Assembly (NCBI GenBank): GCA_002428685.1
Contig: DIXL01000085.1
Span: 88,076 to 152,075, forward strand
Source: Cloacimonetes bacterium UBA6081
Lineage (GTDB): Bacteria > Cloacimonadota > Cloacimonadia > Cloacimonadales > Cloacimonadaceae
Direction: 5' to 3'
DNA: 64,000 bases
Shown: positions 17,261 to 26,544 of the stretch, in pieces
Numbering within the stretch: the first letter of the stretch is position 1
How the letters are laid out: every line of letters begins with the position of its first letter
Notes under the pieces: model-generated
What the model saw: only the letters and a program-made list of their open reading frames with translations
Databases searched by the model: none
What the model was told of the DNA's origin: nothing
Made by a program: the position numbers and the translations under genes

Positions 17261-17856
17261 ATTTGAAATTCCAATACAATAAAATCTCCCAAATCCAGCT
17301 TACCAAACAACTGGACATCAGAATTAAGGCTTTGCCTACCTTGAAAAATAAGGAATCCGCCCTGAGGGCAGAGGTGAAAAAAGCCAAGGATACTGCCAAA
17401 GAGCTTGATAATAAAATCAGGTCCCGAACCGCTGAAATGGAAGAATTTATGAAGCTGTTTGCCGAGTTCGATTCCAGCTTGGTGCAGATTAAACAGGTAG
17501 AAATAAAAACGCGTAAAATTGCCGGCGTAAAGATACCTGTTTTGGGAGAACTGGAGTTTGTTATTCAGCCTTACAACCTGTTTAAAGCCCCTTCCTGGTT
17601 TCCAGAGGGAATCATGATGCTGCAAGACCTTTCCCGGCTTCAAATAGAGCGGGATTTCTTTATTCGCAAAATGCTGATTTTGGAACAGGTGCGCAAAAAG
17701 ACCACCCAGAAGGTTAATCTTTACGAAAAAGTGCAAATTCCAGCCTATGAAGAAGCCATCATGAAAATCAAACGTTATCTGGAAGACGAAGAGAACCTGT
17801 CCAAGGCCGGTCAGAAAATCCTTAAAGGCCGTTTGAGCAAGGAGGAAGGCGCATGA
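17257..17856 (+). CDS. atpD: V-type ATPase subunit D
   Basis: Central rotor shaft, 199 aa. Long N- and C-terminal coiled-coil helices enclose a short middle region, as in the family. The ATG at 17257 is chosen because it overlaps the B stop as ATGA; an in-frame ATG at 17245 lies inside B. The stop also overlaps subunit I by 4 nt, so A-B-D-I are all translationally coupled. Confidence 0.93.
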   Translation: MNLKFQYNKISQIQLTKQLDIRIKALPTLKNKESALRAEVKKAKDTAKELDNKIRSRTAEMEEFMKLFAEFDSSLVQIKQVEIKTRKIAGVKIPVLGELEFVIQPYNLFKAPSWFPEGIMMLQDLSRLQIERDFFIRKMLILEQVRKKTTQKVNLYEKVQIPAYEEAIMKIKRYLEDEENLSKAGQKILKGRLSKEEGA

Positions 17857-19637
17857 TAGAAAAAATGCTTAAATACTCCTTTGTGCTGTATCATGGGGAT
17901 TACACTGCCTTCATCGCCGATCTGCAAAAGCTCGGCATGGTTCACATTATTCGGAATACCGATCAAAAAACAGATAGCCAGATGTTTAACCTGGAACTGA
18001 TTAAGGAATACACCGAATGCAGCGCATATTTGGATAAGCTTAAGTCCCCCGCTTCCAAACAAGCAAACCCCTTGCCTACCAAAGCTTTGCTGAACAAGAT
18101 TAACAGTGCCCGTAAGGAAAAGGACAAGCTGGGTCACCAGGCAGATGTGTTACGTAAACAAATCCGTGATTTGGTTCCCTGGGGACATTTTGATTATTCT
18201 TTGGTTCGCAAGCTTCGTGAAAGTGGCTTGCATCTCGATTTCCATAGTTGCCTTAAAAACCACTTTAAGCCAGAATGGCAGGATCAATATCCTCTCAAGG
18301 TGATTACGGAAAAAAGCGGTATCCTCTATTTTGTAATAGTGTCCGAAAGCGGTAGCCCGGCTTTGGAATGCGACACCTTCTCTTTTCACCATCACACTTT
18401 ACAAGAGTTTGAAACTCAGCTGGAAGAATCACAGCAACAGATATCAGCCATAGACGAATACCTGTTGGAAATTGCGCCCACTGCCAAAGAAGCATTTGCC
18501 GAAGAACTTCAGCACTTACTAAGCATTTATGACTTTGAAGATGCTATTCAGCAGGGGCTTAGCGAAGCAGAAGACCATATTATACTGGTTAGCGGTTGGA
18601 TTCCCGTCAGCTTGGATGTTGCTCTGAAAGAGTATTTGGCCAAAGGCCGAGTTATCTATTTTTCTGAGCCCGGTAAAGTGGAGGATAATCCTCCCATCAA
18701 GCTGCATAACAATTGGTTTTCGCGGCTTTTTGAGCCTATCAGCAAGATGTATATGCTGCCCAACTACAACGAGTTTGATCTCACGCCCTTCTTTGCCCCG
18801 TTCTTCATGTTTTTCTTTGGCTTTTGCAATGCAGACATGGTTTACGGTGTGATAATTATCCTTCTCGCCTTTATTTTAAAACGCAAAGCCAAGAACGAAT
18901 CCATGAAAAGCATGATGACTCTGTTAATGCTCTTTGGCATCGCTGCCATCATTATGGGCTGGATCATAGGTTCTGCTTTGGGTTTTGATTTAAAGCTGAT
19001 TTCGGGTATTGGGGATAAAATCATTATCCGCAATAACGAGCAGATATTTAATTTTGCCCTGCTTTTGGGCGTAATCCAAATTCTGTTTGGCATCACTATT
19101 TCCGCAGTAAAAAAGATGAAACAAGAAGGCTTTAAGCATAGCATCTGCCTATTTGGAACTCTTATTTTTATCGCTTGTCTATCTATATTAGGTGCTTCGC
19201 AATTAGGCGCAAACATTAGCACTGTGCAGCCCTATTTAAAATATCCCATGTATCTTGGCTTGGCCATGATTTTGCTCTTTAATACTCCCGGCAAAAACCC
19301 CATCTTTAACATTCTGAATGGCCTGTGGCTGCTGTATGGCATTATCACGGGCTTTTTTGGCGATATCCTGTCCTACATCCGCTTGTTTGCTTTGGGCGTT
19401 TCCAGTGCTATTCTGGGCTTTGTGGTCAATTCTATTGGGATGCAAATGCTTGGCATACCCTTCATAGGTCCCGTTATTTTTGTGCTCTTTATGGCTTTTG
19501 GGCATACGCTGAATATGGCATTGGGGGGGCTGAGCGGTTTTGTTCATCCTTTGCGTTTAACTTTTGTAGAGTTTTATAAGAATGCCGCCTTCAATGGCCC
19601 TGGCATGGCTTATAAACCACTTGGTAAAAAAGAATAA
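17853..19637 (+). CDS. atpI: V-type ATPase subunit I (a-type stator)
   Basis: Membrane stator, 594 aa. The cytoplasmic N-terminal half (about residues 1-300) has paired coiled coils. The C-terminal half has about seven membrane helices, from FFAPFFMFFFGF near 320 onwards. The segment DILSYIRLFALGVSSA (about 505-520) contains the conserved Arg facing the rotor-ring carboxylates. Its start overlaps D. Confidence 0.95.
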   Translation: MIEKMLKYSFVLYHGDYTAFIADLQKLGMVHIIRNTDQKTDSQMFNLELIKEYTECSAYLDKLKSPASKQANPLPTKALLNKINSARKEKDKLGHQADVLRKQIRDLVPWGHFDYSLVRKLRESGLHLDFHSCLKNHFKPEWQDQYPLKVITEKSGILYFVIVSESGSPALECDTFSFHHHTLQEFETQLEESQQQISAIDEYLLEIAPTAKEAFAEELQHLLSIYDFEDAIQQGLSEAEDHIILVSGWIPVSLDVALKEYLAKGRVIYFSEPGKVEDNPPIKLHNNWFSRLFEPISKMYMLPNYNEFDLTPFFAPFFMFFFGFCNADMVYGVIIILLAFILKRKAKNESMKSMMTLLMLFGIAAIIMGWIIGSALGFDLKLISGIGDKIIIRNNEQIFNFALLLGVIQILFGITISAVKKMKQEGFKHSICLFGTLIFIACLSILGASQLGANISTVQPYLKYPMYLGLAMILLFNTPGKNPIFNILNGLWLLYGIITGFFGDILSYIRLFALGVSSAILGFVVNSIGMQMLGIPFIGPVIFVLFMAFGHTLNMALGGLSGFVHPLRLTFVEFYKNAAFNGPGMAYKPLGKKE

Positions 19638-19670
19638 GGTTGATGATGCTTCGTATCAGGCTATGGGTTT

Positions 19671-19718
19671 ACTGTCCCCTGTCCCCTGAAGCCTGTAACC
19701 TAACACCTGACACCTATT
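19671..19718. repeat. Short tandem-repeat tract between atpI and atpK
   Basis: Degenerate 7-8 nt units (TGTCCCC, CCTGTAA, ACACCTG) fill the only long gap inside the V-ATPase operon. The same vocabulary recurs at 5950-6044, 20687-20716 and 31990-32175. AAGGAGG follows at 19725 as the atpK ribosome site. Confidence 0.55.
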
Positions 19719-19736
19719 ACATATAAGGAGGCTATA

Positions 19737-20252
19737 ATGCCTGATACCTTAAACACAGTAGCACAACCCATAGTCGCAGCCATGGCGGGCGGAAATCTGG
19801 CATATTTCCTGGCCTGGATCGGTTTGTTCCTAATGGTGGCTCTTGCCGGAATCGGCAGTGCCTGGGGAACAGTTATCGGTGGCAGCGCATCAGTGGGTGC
19901 CATGAAAAAACGGGATGATATTTTCCCCAGTTGCATGATCCTTTCAGCGTTGCCCGGAACCCAGGGTCTATACGGATTTGGGGCATTCTTCATCCTGAAA
20001 GAACACGTAACCACCGGAATCAACATGATTCAGGCTTGTGCCATTCTGGCCGCAGGACTGATCATGGGATTCGTAGGACTTATCTCTGCATATCAACAAT
20101 CACGCATTGTTGCAAACGGAATTGAAAGCATGGGCGCGGGAAATGACGTTTTTTCCAAAACCTTGATTCTGGGCGTTTTTCCAGAACTTTATGCTATCGT
20201 TGCCTTTGCCACATGTTTCCTGATCGGTGGAGTAATCCCCGGTTTGGCCTAA
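19737..20252 (+). CDS. atpK: V-type ATPase rotor-ring subunit K, sodium type
   Basis: A 171-aa proteolipid of four membrane helices (two fused hairpins). Only the second hairpin has the ion carboxylate, Glu150 in FPELYAI. The other ligands of the Enterococcus hirae Na+ site (Leu61, Thr64, Gln65, Gln110, Glu139) have exact counterparts at the same spacing: Leu72, Thr75, Gln76, Gln121, Glu150. Na+ specificity is therefore strongly suggested. A perfect AAGGAGG ribosome site may support the high copy number needed for a ring. A strong terminator follows. Confidence 0.95.
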   Translation: MPDTLNTVAQPIVAAMAGGNLAYFLAWIGLFLMVALAGIGSAWGTVIGGSASVGAMKKRDDIFPSCMILSALPGTQGLYGFGAFFILKEHVTTGINMIQACAILAAGLIMGFVGLISAYQQSRIVANGIESMGAGNDVFSKTLILGVFPELYAIVAFATCFLIGGVIPGLA

Positions 20253-20275
20253 TCACAATAACCATAACAATTAGA

Positions 20276-20306
20276 GGGTGGGAAGCTTTTTCCCACCCCC
20301 TTTTTT
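20276..20306 (+). terminator. Rho-independent terminator of the V-ATPase operon
   Basis: GGGTGGGA (20276-20283) pairs perfectly with TCCCACCC (20291-20298) around a 7-nt loop, and a TTTTTT run follows at 20301-20306. It starts 24 nt after the atpK stop. Confidence 0.92.
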
Positions 20307-20315
20307 ATACCTTTT

Positions 20316-20327
20316 CCCCCCCCCCCC
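20316..20327. repeat. Homopolymer of 12 C
   Basis: An uninterrupted C12 run directly after the V-ATPase terminator. Such runs are prone to slippage and to assembly error. It is not in a coding frame. Confidence 0.8.
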
Positions 20328-20369
20328 TGTGCAGCCTCTCCCCCTGCTTAGTCATCCACATAGAACTAA

Positions 20370-20436
20370 CTCACTATGATCCCGAACACTTCCTAAACCA
20401 AGTATGGGTTGTGTTCGGGATGATGGCTATATGAGT
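20370..20436. repeat. Large imperfect hairpin before tRNA-Arg
   Basis: ATCCCGAACAC (20379-20389) and GTGTTCGGGAT (20411-20421) are perfect 11-bp reverse complements; the pairing extends outward imperfectly to ACTCA/TGAGT. The loop is 21 nt. No T-run follows, so it is not a simple terminator. No second copy is seen in the window. Confidence 0.5.
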
Positions 20437-20552
20437 GCATCAGAGTGAGTAAGCAAGAGCTGATAGAGTTTCAAACGCAAAATTGGAAGACAATTCCCAA
20501 GCTACTACATTATCTTCAAAGCCGGTTTGGAGCAATAAAGAATTCAAACCTG

Positions 20553-20585
20553 TTGACAGAATACCCCCTCTCGTAAATTTATACT
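20553..20585 (+). promoter_or_regulatory. Candidate promoter of tRNA-Arg
   Basis: TTGACA at 20553-20558; TAAATTTA begins 21 nt later (20574) and overlaps TTTATACT. Transcription would start about 10-15 nt before the mature tRNA. The geometry matches the candidate promoters of htpG, pyrB and the V-ATPase operon. Confidence 0.5.
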
Positions 20586-20601
20586 TTCAGAAAGCAAATG
20601 C

Positions 20602-20678
20602 GTCCCTGTAGCTCAGCTGGATAGAGTGGCACCCTCCGAAGGTGAAGGTCAGGCGTTCGAATCGCCTCAGGGACGCCA
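20602..20678 (+). tRNA. tRNA-Arg (anticodon CCG)
   Basis: Full cloverleaf of 77 nt including an encoded CCA. The acceptor stem is GTCCCTG/CAGGGAC, the D arm GCTC..GAGT, the anticodon loop CTCCGAA (anticodon CCG, reads CGG), and the T arm AGGCG-TTCGAAT-CGCCT. The discriminator base is G. Confidence 0.95.
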
Positions 20679-20721
20679 TTTCATTAGGGGACAGGGGACA
20701 GGGAACAGGGGAACTACTAAA

Positions 20722-22488
20722 TTGAATGATGTATTACTCACCTTGGAAAATGTGTCATGCCTATATGGCGACAGGACCATCATCAGCGATGTGTCCTTTG
20801 GCATTCACGCCTGCGAAAAGATAGGCATTGTCGGCATCAATGGCAGCGGAAAAACCACTTTACTGCGCATCCTCAGCGGAATTCAAAGACCCAATACCGG
20901 TATCATCACCGCCCGAAAAGAGCTGAAAATTGGCTATCTGGAGCAGGACGCAGATTATCTGCCCCAAATATCTGTGTTTCAACACACCTTACCGCTTGAA
21001 GGCGAAACAAAAGAAGATTACTATTACCAGGCCCTGCTAAACCGCTTGGGCATTAGCGATTACGAGCAAAAAATGGGAACCCTGTCCGGTGGTCAACGCC
21101 GTAAAGCAGATTTAGCCCGGGTTTTGGCTTCCGAGCCGGATTTGCTTGTTTTGGATGAACCTACCAATCATCTTGATCTGGATACGATAGAGTGGCTGCA
21201 AAGCTTTTTGGCAACAAGCACAAAGGCTGTGCTATTCGTTACTCACGACCGCTACTTTCTGGACGCAGTCTGCACCAAGATAATAGAAATTGAGCGGGGC
21301 AAACTGCATTACTATGAGGGTAGTTACCACGAGTTTGTGCATGGCAAGCTGATTCGCGCTACCGATGTTTTGCGCAAGGAAACCCGTCGCCAGGCTCAGC
21401 TTAAAAAAGAGCTGGACTGGCTGTCCCGCGGAGCCAAAGCCCGCACCACCAAACCCAAAAACCATGTTGACAGGGTGAAAGAGCTGATCAGTAAAAGCTA
21501 TTTGATCTCCAATCAGGATTTGGACATTTCATTTCAAACCGACCGCCTGGGTAAAACCATATTGGAATTGCACAGAATTAGCAAATCCTACAGTGGCAAA
21601 GCCTTGTTTGAAGAAATTGATCACAACTTTCAAAGCAGGGAACGCATCGGCATCATAGGAACTAACGGCTGTGGAAAAACAACCCTGCTAAAGATGATTA
21701 CCGGTGAAGTGGAAGCAGATATCGGGGCGATTAAAGTAGGCTTGAATACGCATTTTTCTTATTACAAACAAGATGAGGACAGCTTTGACCCCGCTTTAAG
21801 CGTTTACGAATACATTGCCCAATACGCCGAAGTGATAAAAACCGCTGATGGCAACAAGGTTACCGCCCGCGAAATGCTTTTGCGCTTCCTCTTTGATGGC
21901 AAAATGCAACAAATGAAGCTAAGTGCCCTTTCGGGTGGAGAACGAAAACGGCTATACCTGCTAAAATCCTTGATGTTCGGGGCAAATTTTATCATCATGG
22001 ACGAGCCTACCAACGACCTGGATATTCGCACTCTGGAGATTCTGGAAGATTATCTGGATGCCTTCCGCGGCTGTTTACTGATAGTTTCGCACGACCGCTT
22101 TTTTCTGGATAGAACGGTGGACTATTTGTTCATTTTTGAGAATGGACGCCTACGCAAATTTGCCGGAAACTATTCCGATTACCTATTGGTGAAACGCTAT
22201 GAGCAAGAAGAGGAAGTGGAACGTAATACTCCCAAAATTCTGCGTCCCAAGCGCATTAGCAAAGGCTTAAGCTATAATGAACAGCGCGAGTTTAGCAATA
22301 TTGAAACAGAAATTGAAAGCCTTGAAACCAGGCTGGACGCGCTGGAAACAAGGCTTACAAAAGACTCTGGCACCCTTAGCCCCGACGATTATCACAAGAT
22401 CAGCGCAGAGATGCACAGCCTGGAAAACCGCCACCTGGAGCTGTTGGATAGATGGCTGGAACTGAGTGATAAGGACAAAAGCGACTAA
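20722..22488 (+). CDS. ABC-F family ATPase, Uup-like
   Basis: The 588-aa soluble protein has two ABC domains in tandem. Walker A motifs are GINGSGKTT and GTNGCGKTT, signatures LSGGQRRK and LSGGERKR, and Walker B sites LVLDEPTNHLD and IIMDEPTNDLD; both catalytic Glu are present. An interdomain linker lies at about residues 225-290, and a C-terminal coiled coil (about 520-588) of the Uup type follows. Such proteins act on the ribosome or on DNA structure rather than in transport. No ATG fits: the TTG at 20722, 10 nt after AGGGGAA, is the best start. The frame runs open back into the tRNA but that part is not family-like. Confidence 0.88.
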   Translation: MNDVLLTLENVSCLYGDRTIISDVSFGIHACEKIGIVGINGSGKTTLLRILSGIQRPNTGIITARKELKIGYLEQDADYLPQISVFQHTLPLEGETKEDYYYQALLNRLGISDYEQKMGTLSGGQRRKADLARVLASEPDLLVLDEPTNHLDLDTIEWLQSFLATSTKAVLFVTHDRYFLDAVCTKIIEIERGKLHYYEGSYHEFVHGKLIRATDVLRKETRRQAQLKKELDWLSRGAKARTTKPKNHVDRVKELISKSYLISNQDLDISFQTDRLGKTILELHRISKSYSGKALFEEIDHNFQSRERIGIIGTNGCGKTTLLKMITGEVEADIGAIKVGLNTHFSYYKQDEDSFDPALSVYEYIAQYAEVIKTADGNKVTAREMLLRFLFDGKMQQMKLSALSGGERKRLYLLKSLMFGANFIIMDEPTNDLDIRTLEILEDYLDAFRGCLLIVSHDRFFLDRTVDYLFIFENGRLRKFAGNYSDYLLVKRYEQEEEVERNTPKILRPKRISKGLSYNEQREFSNIETEIESLETRLDALETRLTKDSGTLSPDDYHKISAEMHSLENRHLELLDRWLELSDKDKSD

Positions 22489-22502
22489 CCTCCGCCCCAC
22501 TC

Positions 22503-25500
22503 CTACTTCATCAGGATCATCTTAATCGTCTGGCGGGTATTACGGGTTTTTAACAGTGCAAAATAGATTCCGCTACCGGTGGAATTGCCTCTGGCATCCT
22601 TGCCATCCCACACCAATTTATGATTTCCGCTCTCAAGCAAGCCTTGATGCAAACTGCGCACCTTTTGGCCTCTCAGGTTGTAAACCTCAACGCGGACATC
22701 TTGCTGCTCAGGAGTGTAGAAAGCAATGGTTGTGGTGGGATTGAAGGGATTGGGATATACCGATAATTGCGAAATGGGGCTTTGCACCAGGTCGCTATTG
22801 GCAACTGGGTAATTATTTACCTTTATGGTTCCAATGTAGGTACCCGGCTCGGTAGGAACAAAAGTGAAATTGGTGGTTTCACCGTAGGTATAGCCGTGAT
22901 CTCCAATGTAAATCCTGATTGTGTAGCCGGGGGGTAAATCCAGGCTACTAAGATTAAATTCTATGGGCTCGGTAGAACTGGTGGAAAGCTTGAACTGCCA
23001 GATCTTTTCAGCCTGAAGGACGTTACCCAGAGGGGCACGGATTTCGCTGTATAGCTTTCCATCTAAAAAAAAGTTCACATCCTCAATTGTTTCACGGGTT
23101 AAATAGGTCTGTAACGAAGGAAAAGGCTTGGGCGGGGCAGATGGCAGGTCGTAAACAAAATCATATCCGTCAGTGGCAGCTTGGTTCACACCCAAAACAA
23201 ATTCATCGCTGTCAAAAATGGCACCGCTTACCTGAACCTTAAACTGCCAGTCTGAGGATGGAGGAGTAATTTCCGGAGCGTTATAATATGGGTAGAAAGT
23301 AATCTGGCTGGTTAGCGCAGTTTCTCCATAATATTTTATAAAGAATGATTCGTAGGGTAACACAGTTTCCACTGCCTGATACTTGCCTTCGCGGTAAACG
23401 AACACAGCACGGGAAATAAGCTGTTGGTTTATCATTTCACTATAACGGAACACAACGCCATTAACCAAGAACCGGATGCTCTGGAGGGGATATTCCACCA
23501 AATGAGGATTGGCAATAAAATTCCAGCCTGTGGTTAAGGGATATGATGTCTCGGTAGGATTGATGGGAGCAATGGAGCTAAAAAAGGTTATGTCGTTGCT
23601 ATGAATCCAATAAGCAATGCCATGCAAAAATTCGTCCTCATCGGTCCAGGCACCGCCATTACCTTGCACCAGAGCTGTGGCACCGGCTCCAAATATCTGG
23701 GGGATGGGAATAATAGTATCCGGCCAGACTTGGGCTCTGGTTTGCCATCCACCTTCGGCATAGTGCATGTTCATGGTGGGGACTATGGCAAAGATGTAAT
23801 TGGAGACATAAGTGGCTACCAAACCATCCACAGCGTGGCAATCGATGAACAATCTGGCATTTTGCATGCTTGTGGTTTGAGGGAATGTATAGTTGAAACT
23901 ATTTACAGTGTTTGGCAAATTACTGGCCAAGTGAAGGCTATCGGTATCTGTTTTGATGTAAACATTCAAATGGTCAATCAGGAACGAATTTTGATTGCTC
24001 CAATAGAAAGTGGCGTTGTTGCCACCCTGATAAATGCGGTTGGCCTGGTTGCCATGCGAAACTTTGGGCTGCAAATTGCCCCAGTGAAGGGTCATGGTTC
24101 GGACGTTAGTATTAGCTACCGTAAATTGGTAGGGGCCACCAAACAAGTTGTGCCAGGTGCCATTGCCATTGTCGTATAGATATAGCTTTTGTGCCCGGTC
24201 AAAACTATCCGAAGCGGAGATGTATAAGGGTAAATTTAAATCGGTGGAACGAACTCGCATCACCCAGCTTTTTACATCCAGTTCGGGGTTGTATCCGCCT
24301 TTTACTTCACGGTTTAGCGAAGTCCCCTGGCTTCCCCAATAGACTTCCCAGAAAGCGTTCCACACATAGCTGCTACCGGAGGGAGCACTCTTGGCTACAT
24401 CAAAATAATAGTCATTGCCATCTGTAGCATAAGGATTTTGGGCAAAATATACGGAGTCCCGAAGCGCAGCCGTAGCATTGCTAATATAGATTTTGTGGAT
24501 GGGAAGGGGAGCAGCATCAGCGGGATAGTTGTAAAAGAACTCCTGCCCTAAACCATTGGTAGAGCTGATTTTGTAGGTATATACCTGGCCATTGGTTACG
24601 GAGGCATCCCACCATTCAAAACTATTGGCTGTGGGATTGTTTAAGCTGGCGTTTGTTGCGTAGGAATCTAATAATTGATATTCTTCCGTGGGTAACTTGC
24701 GATACACTTTAAAGCCCTGATTGTTCGTTTGCCCCGAAACTCCCCAGAACAAGCGAACTGTGTTATCCATGCCATGTGCATAGAAGCTATATACATTGGC
24801 AGGAGCAGGAATTGTGGTTACTTCGTTGGATAGCTCGGACACATTACCATTTTTGTCCTTGGCACGAATTCGGAAGTAATAACTATTGGGGTTGTTTAAC
24901 CCGGTAACCGTGATGGATTGGCAATCCGGAGAGGCAAGGAAAGCAGCGCTATCGCGGTTAAAGATTTGGTAATTCTCAAATCCAATAGGTTCGGTGGCAT
25001 ACAAAACTTCATATCCATAAAAATCATAAGAATCGGTTTTATCCCAGGCCAAGGTGATGGAATTCAGGGATTGATTTTCCACTCGCAGTGCTGTAGGAGT
25101 AGTAGGAACCAATTGGTCATTCATGGCAAACAAAGGATTTAACACATCATCCAAGTCATAAACCATGCGCAGATAGTATTGCTTAAAATAGCGAAACAGG
25201 TTGTCATAGTCCCAGCGTTGCAGTGATTCATTCCAACCGTAAAACCACTTATAGGTGTTTTCGGTAAGTTCGTATGAATTGGGCAGTTCATCCATTTCCA
25301 CATGCAAGAATGGTTCATAGGTATCAAAATCATTCTGCCCCTGGATGGTATAAAGCATTTGTTGGTTTTGCGAATAAGCCGGCAAATCTACATAGTTATT
25401 AACGGCATACTGGTTTTCCCCATCGTCAAAAGTGAAAGGATGAGTGCTGTAAAATACGCTGTAAAAATCGTTTAACAAGACTTCGCGATGCATCCCAACC

Positions 25501-26420
25501 GTGTTTGCGGGAATCATTACATGGTGCCCCTGATTTATCATATCAAGTTTCAAACTGGATAAATCCCTGATTGGGAGATTGGGACAAAGCTTGTTGTAGC
25601 CTGCAGATATCTGCGTGTTGGGATAGCCCGGATGATAGTTCCAGTCATAGGTGTGAATCTGGATACTCAGTTCACGGGTATTGAATTGCAACCTGACTGC
25701 ATCAGCAAACTTCTTATAGGCAATATTATAAGGATGATTGGCAACTCTGGTAGGGTCTGATAAGCTCTTGGCATTGTTGTAAGGAGCTACATTTGTCCAT
25801 TCTACTTCCCTGCCTGCGCCTGCCAGCAGCAAAAATTGTGCGTCCCATATTTGAAATGCTTCCAAAGAAAAAGCGGGAGTAGGAAAATCATCAGCAGGGT
25901 GAGGTGTGGTTACTATTATTGGCCTGGTTCCTTGTGGATTATAAATATACAGCCCCCAACCAAAGGTGAAAGCACCAAGCTCGTCATCATAGGCATCCGC
26001 GGTGTTATTGTCGTCAATGTATTGTAAATTGGGGATTTCACGCAACATGTAAAAGGTGTGCCCGCTATCTGTATCTATAAAATTGACTGCCTGATATGGG
26101 AAACCGGCAGCGGTTATTGCGTCCTGAGCCAAATCCAGTTGCCCGGCCAGAAACAAATCTACAATGTTTCCCCAGGCGTTCAACTGGTCGGTATTGGGGA
26201 CTACAAAATCACCAAATCCGTTTAGTTGCCTGTCGTAAGGAGCGTAGGTATTATAACCGGGGGTAACTACACCTTCTGCTATATGTGAGATCCAGCGGTC
26301 ATAAGCGCAATTTGGCTCACTCCGCAGTAAAAAATTGGATATAGAGGCGGTCTCTGTAATCACTGCGTGAAAATGTATCATTAGCAGCATTATGCCAATA
26401 AGCAATAGTGCACGTTTCAT
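22503..26420 (-). CDS. Large secreted protein with FN3 and Por sorting tail
   Basis: The 1305-aa precursor starts with a signal peptide (residues 1-20). The N-terminal third looks enzymatic: TTPHPADD (His174), QIHTYDW (His256) and HVEMDE (about 373) are spaced like metal-ligand motifs of a Zn-dependent hydrolase, but I cannot name a family. A fibronectin-type III region (about 450-620) and beta-rich repeats follow. The last 85 residues are a type IX-like sorting tail (YPNPFNPTTTIAF near 1220, ending in a GIYFALLKT strand pair). GGGAG precedes the ATG at 26420; an upstream ATG at 26516 is ignored. It is convergent with the ABC-F gene with only 14 bp between. Confidence 0.8.
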   Translation of the reverse strand: MKRALLLIGIMLLMIHFHAVITETASISNFLLRSEPNCAYDRWISHIAEGVVTPGYNTYAPYDRQLNGFGDFVVPNTDQLNAWGNIVDLFLAGQLDLAQDAITAAGFPYQAVNFIDTDSGHTFYMLREIPNLQYIDDNNTADAYDDELGAFTFGWGLYIYNPQGTRPIIVTTPHPADDFPTPAFSLEAFQIWDAQFLLLAGAGREVEWTNVAPYNNAKSLSDPTRVANHPYNIAYKKFADAVRLQFNTRELSIQIHTYDWNYHPGYPNTQISAGYNKLCPNLPIRDLSSLKLDMINQGHHVMIPANTVGMHREVLLNDFYSVFYSTHPFTFDDGENQYAVNNYVDLPAYSQNQQMLYTIQGQNDFDTYEPFLHVEMDELPNSYELTENTYKWFYGWNESLQRWDYDNLFRYFKQYYLRMVYDLDDVLNPLFAMNDQLVPTTPTALRVENQSLNSITLAWDKTDSYDFYGYEVLYATEPIGFENYQIFNRDSAAFLASPDCQSITVTGLNNPNSYYFRIRAKDKNGNVSELSNEVTTIPAPANVYSFYAHGMDNTVRLFWGVSGQTNNQGFKVYRKLPTEEYQLLDSYATNASLNNPTANSFEWWDASVTNGQVYTYKISSTNGLGQEFFYNYPADAAPLPIHKIYISNATAALRDSVYFAQNPYATDGNDYYFDVAKSAPSGSSYVWNAFWEVYWGSQGTSLNREVKGGYNPELDVKSWVMRVRSTDLNLPLYISASDSFDRAQKLYLYDNGNGTWHNLFGGPYQFTVANTNVRTMTLHWGNLQPKVSHGNQANRIYQGGNNATFYWSNQNSFLIDHLNVYIKTDTDSLHLASNLPNTVNSFNYTFPQTTSMQNARLFIDCHAVDGLVATYVSNYIFAIVPTMNMHYAEGGWQTRAQVWPDTIIPIPQIFGAGATALVQGNGGAWTDEDEFLHGIAYWIHSNDITFFSSIAPINPTETSYPLTTGWNFIANPHLVEYPLQSIRFLVNGVVFRYSEMINQQLISRAVFVYREGKYQAVETVLPYESFFIKYYGETALTSQITFYPYYNAPEITPPSSDWQFKVQVSGAIFDSDEFVLGVNQAATDGYDFVYDLPSAPPKPFPSLQTYLTRETIEDVNFFLDGKLYSEIRAPLGNVLQAEKIWQFKLSTSSTEPIEFNLSSLDLPPGYTIRIYIGDHGYTYGETTNFTFVPTEPGTYIGTIKVNNYPVANSDLVQSPISQLSVYPNPFNPTTTIAFYTPEQQDVRVEVYNLRGQKVRSLHQGLLESGNHKLVWDGKDARGNSTGSGIYFALLKTRNTRQTIKMILMK

Positions 26421-26509
26421 ATCGGCTCCCTTAATCAGGTTATTTTTATGAATGTCATAACGAAACAGAGGTAAAAAATAGTCAAGACATTTATGTAATA
26501 CTTGCATAT

Positions 26510-26536
26510 TTAGCACTCTGCAAGACTGACTGCTAA
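26510..26536 (+). promoter_or_regulatory. CIRCE-like HrcA operator before htpG
   Basis: TTAGCACTC, 9 nt, GACTGCTAA. The CIRCE consensus is TTAGCACTC-N9-GAGTGCTAA, so 17 of 18 arm positions match and the spacer length is exact. It sits 75 nt before the htpG start and 8 nt before a TTGACA. Confidence 0.85.
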
Positions 26537-26544
26537 AAAACTAC

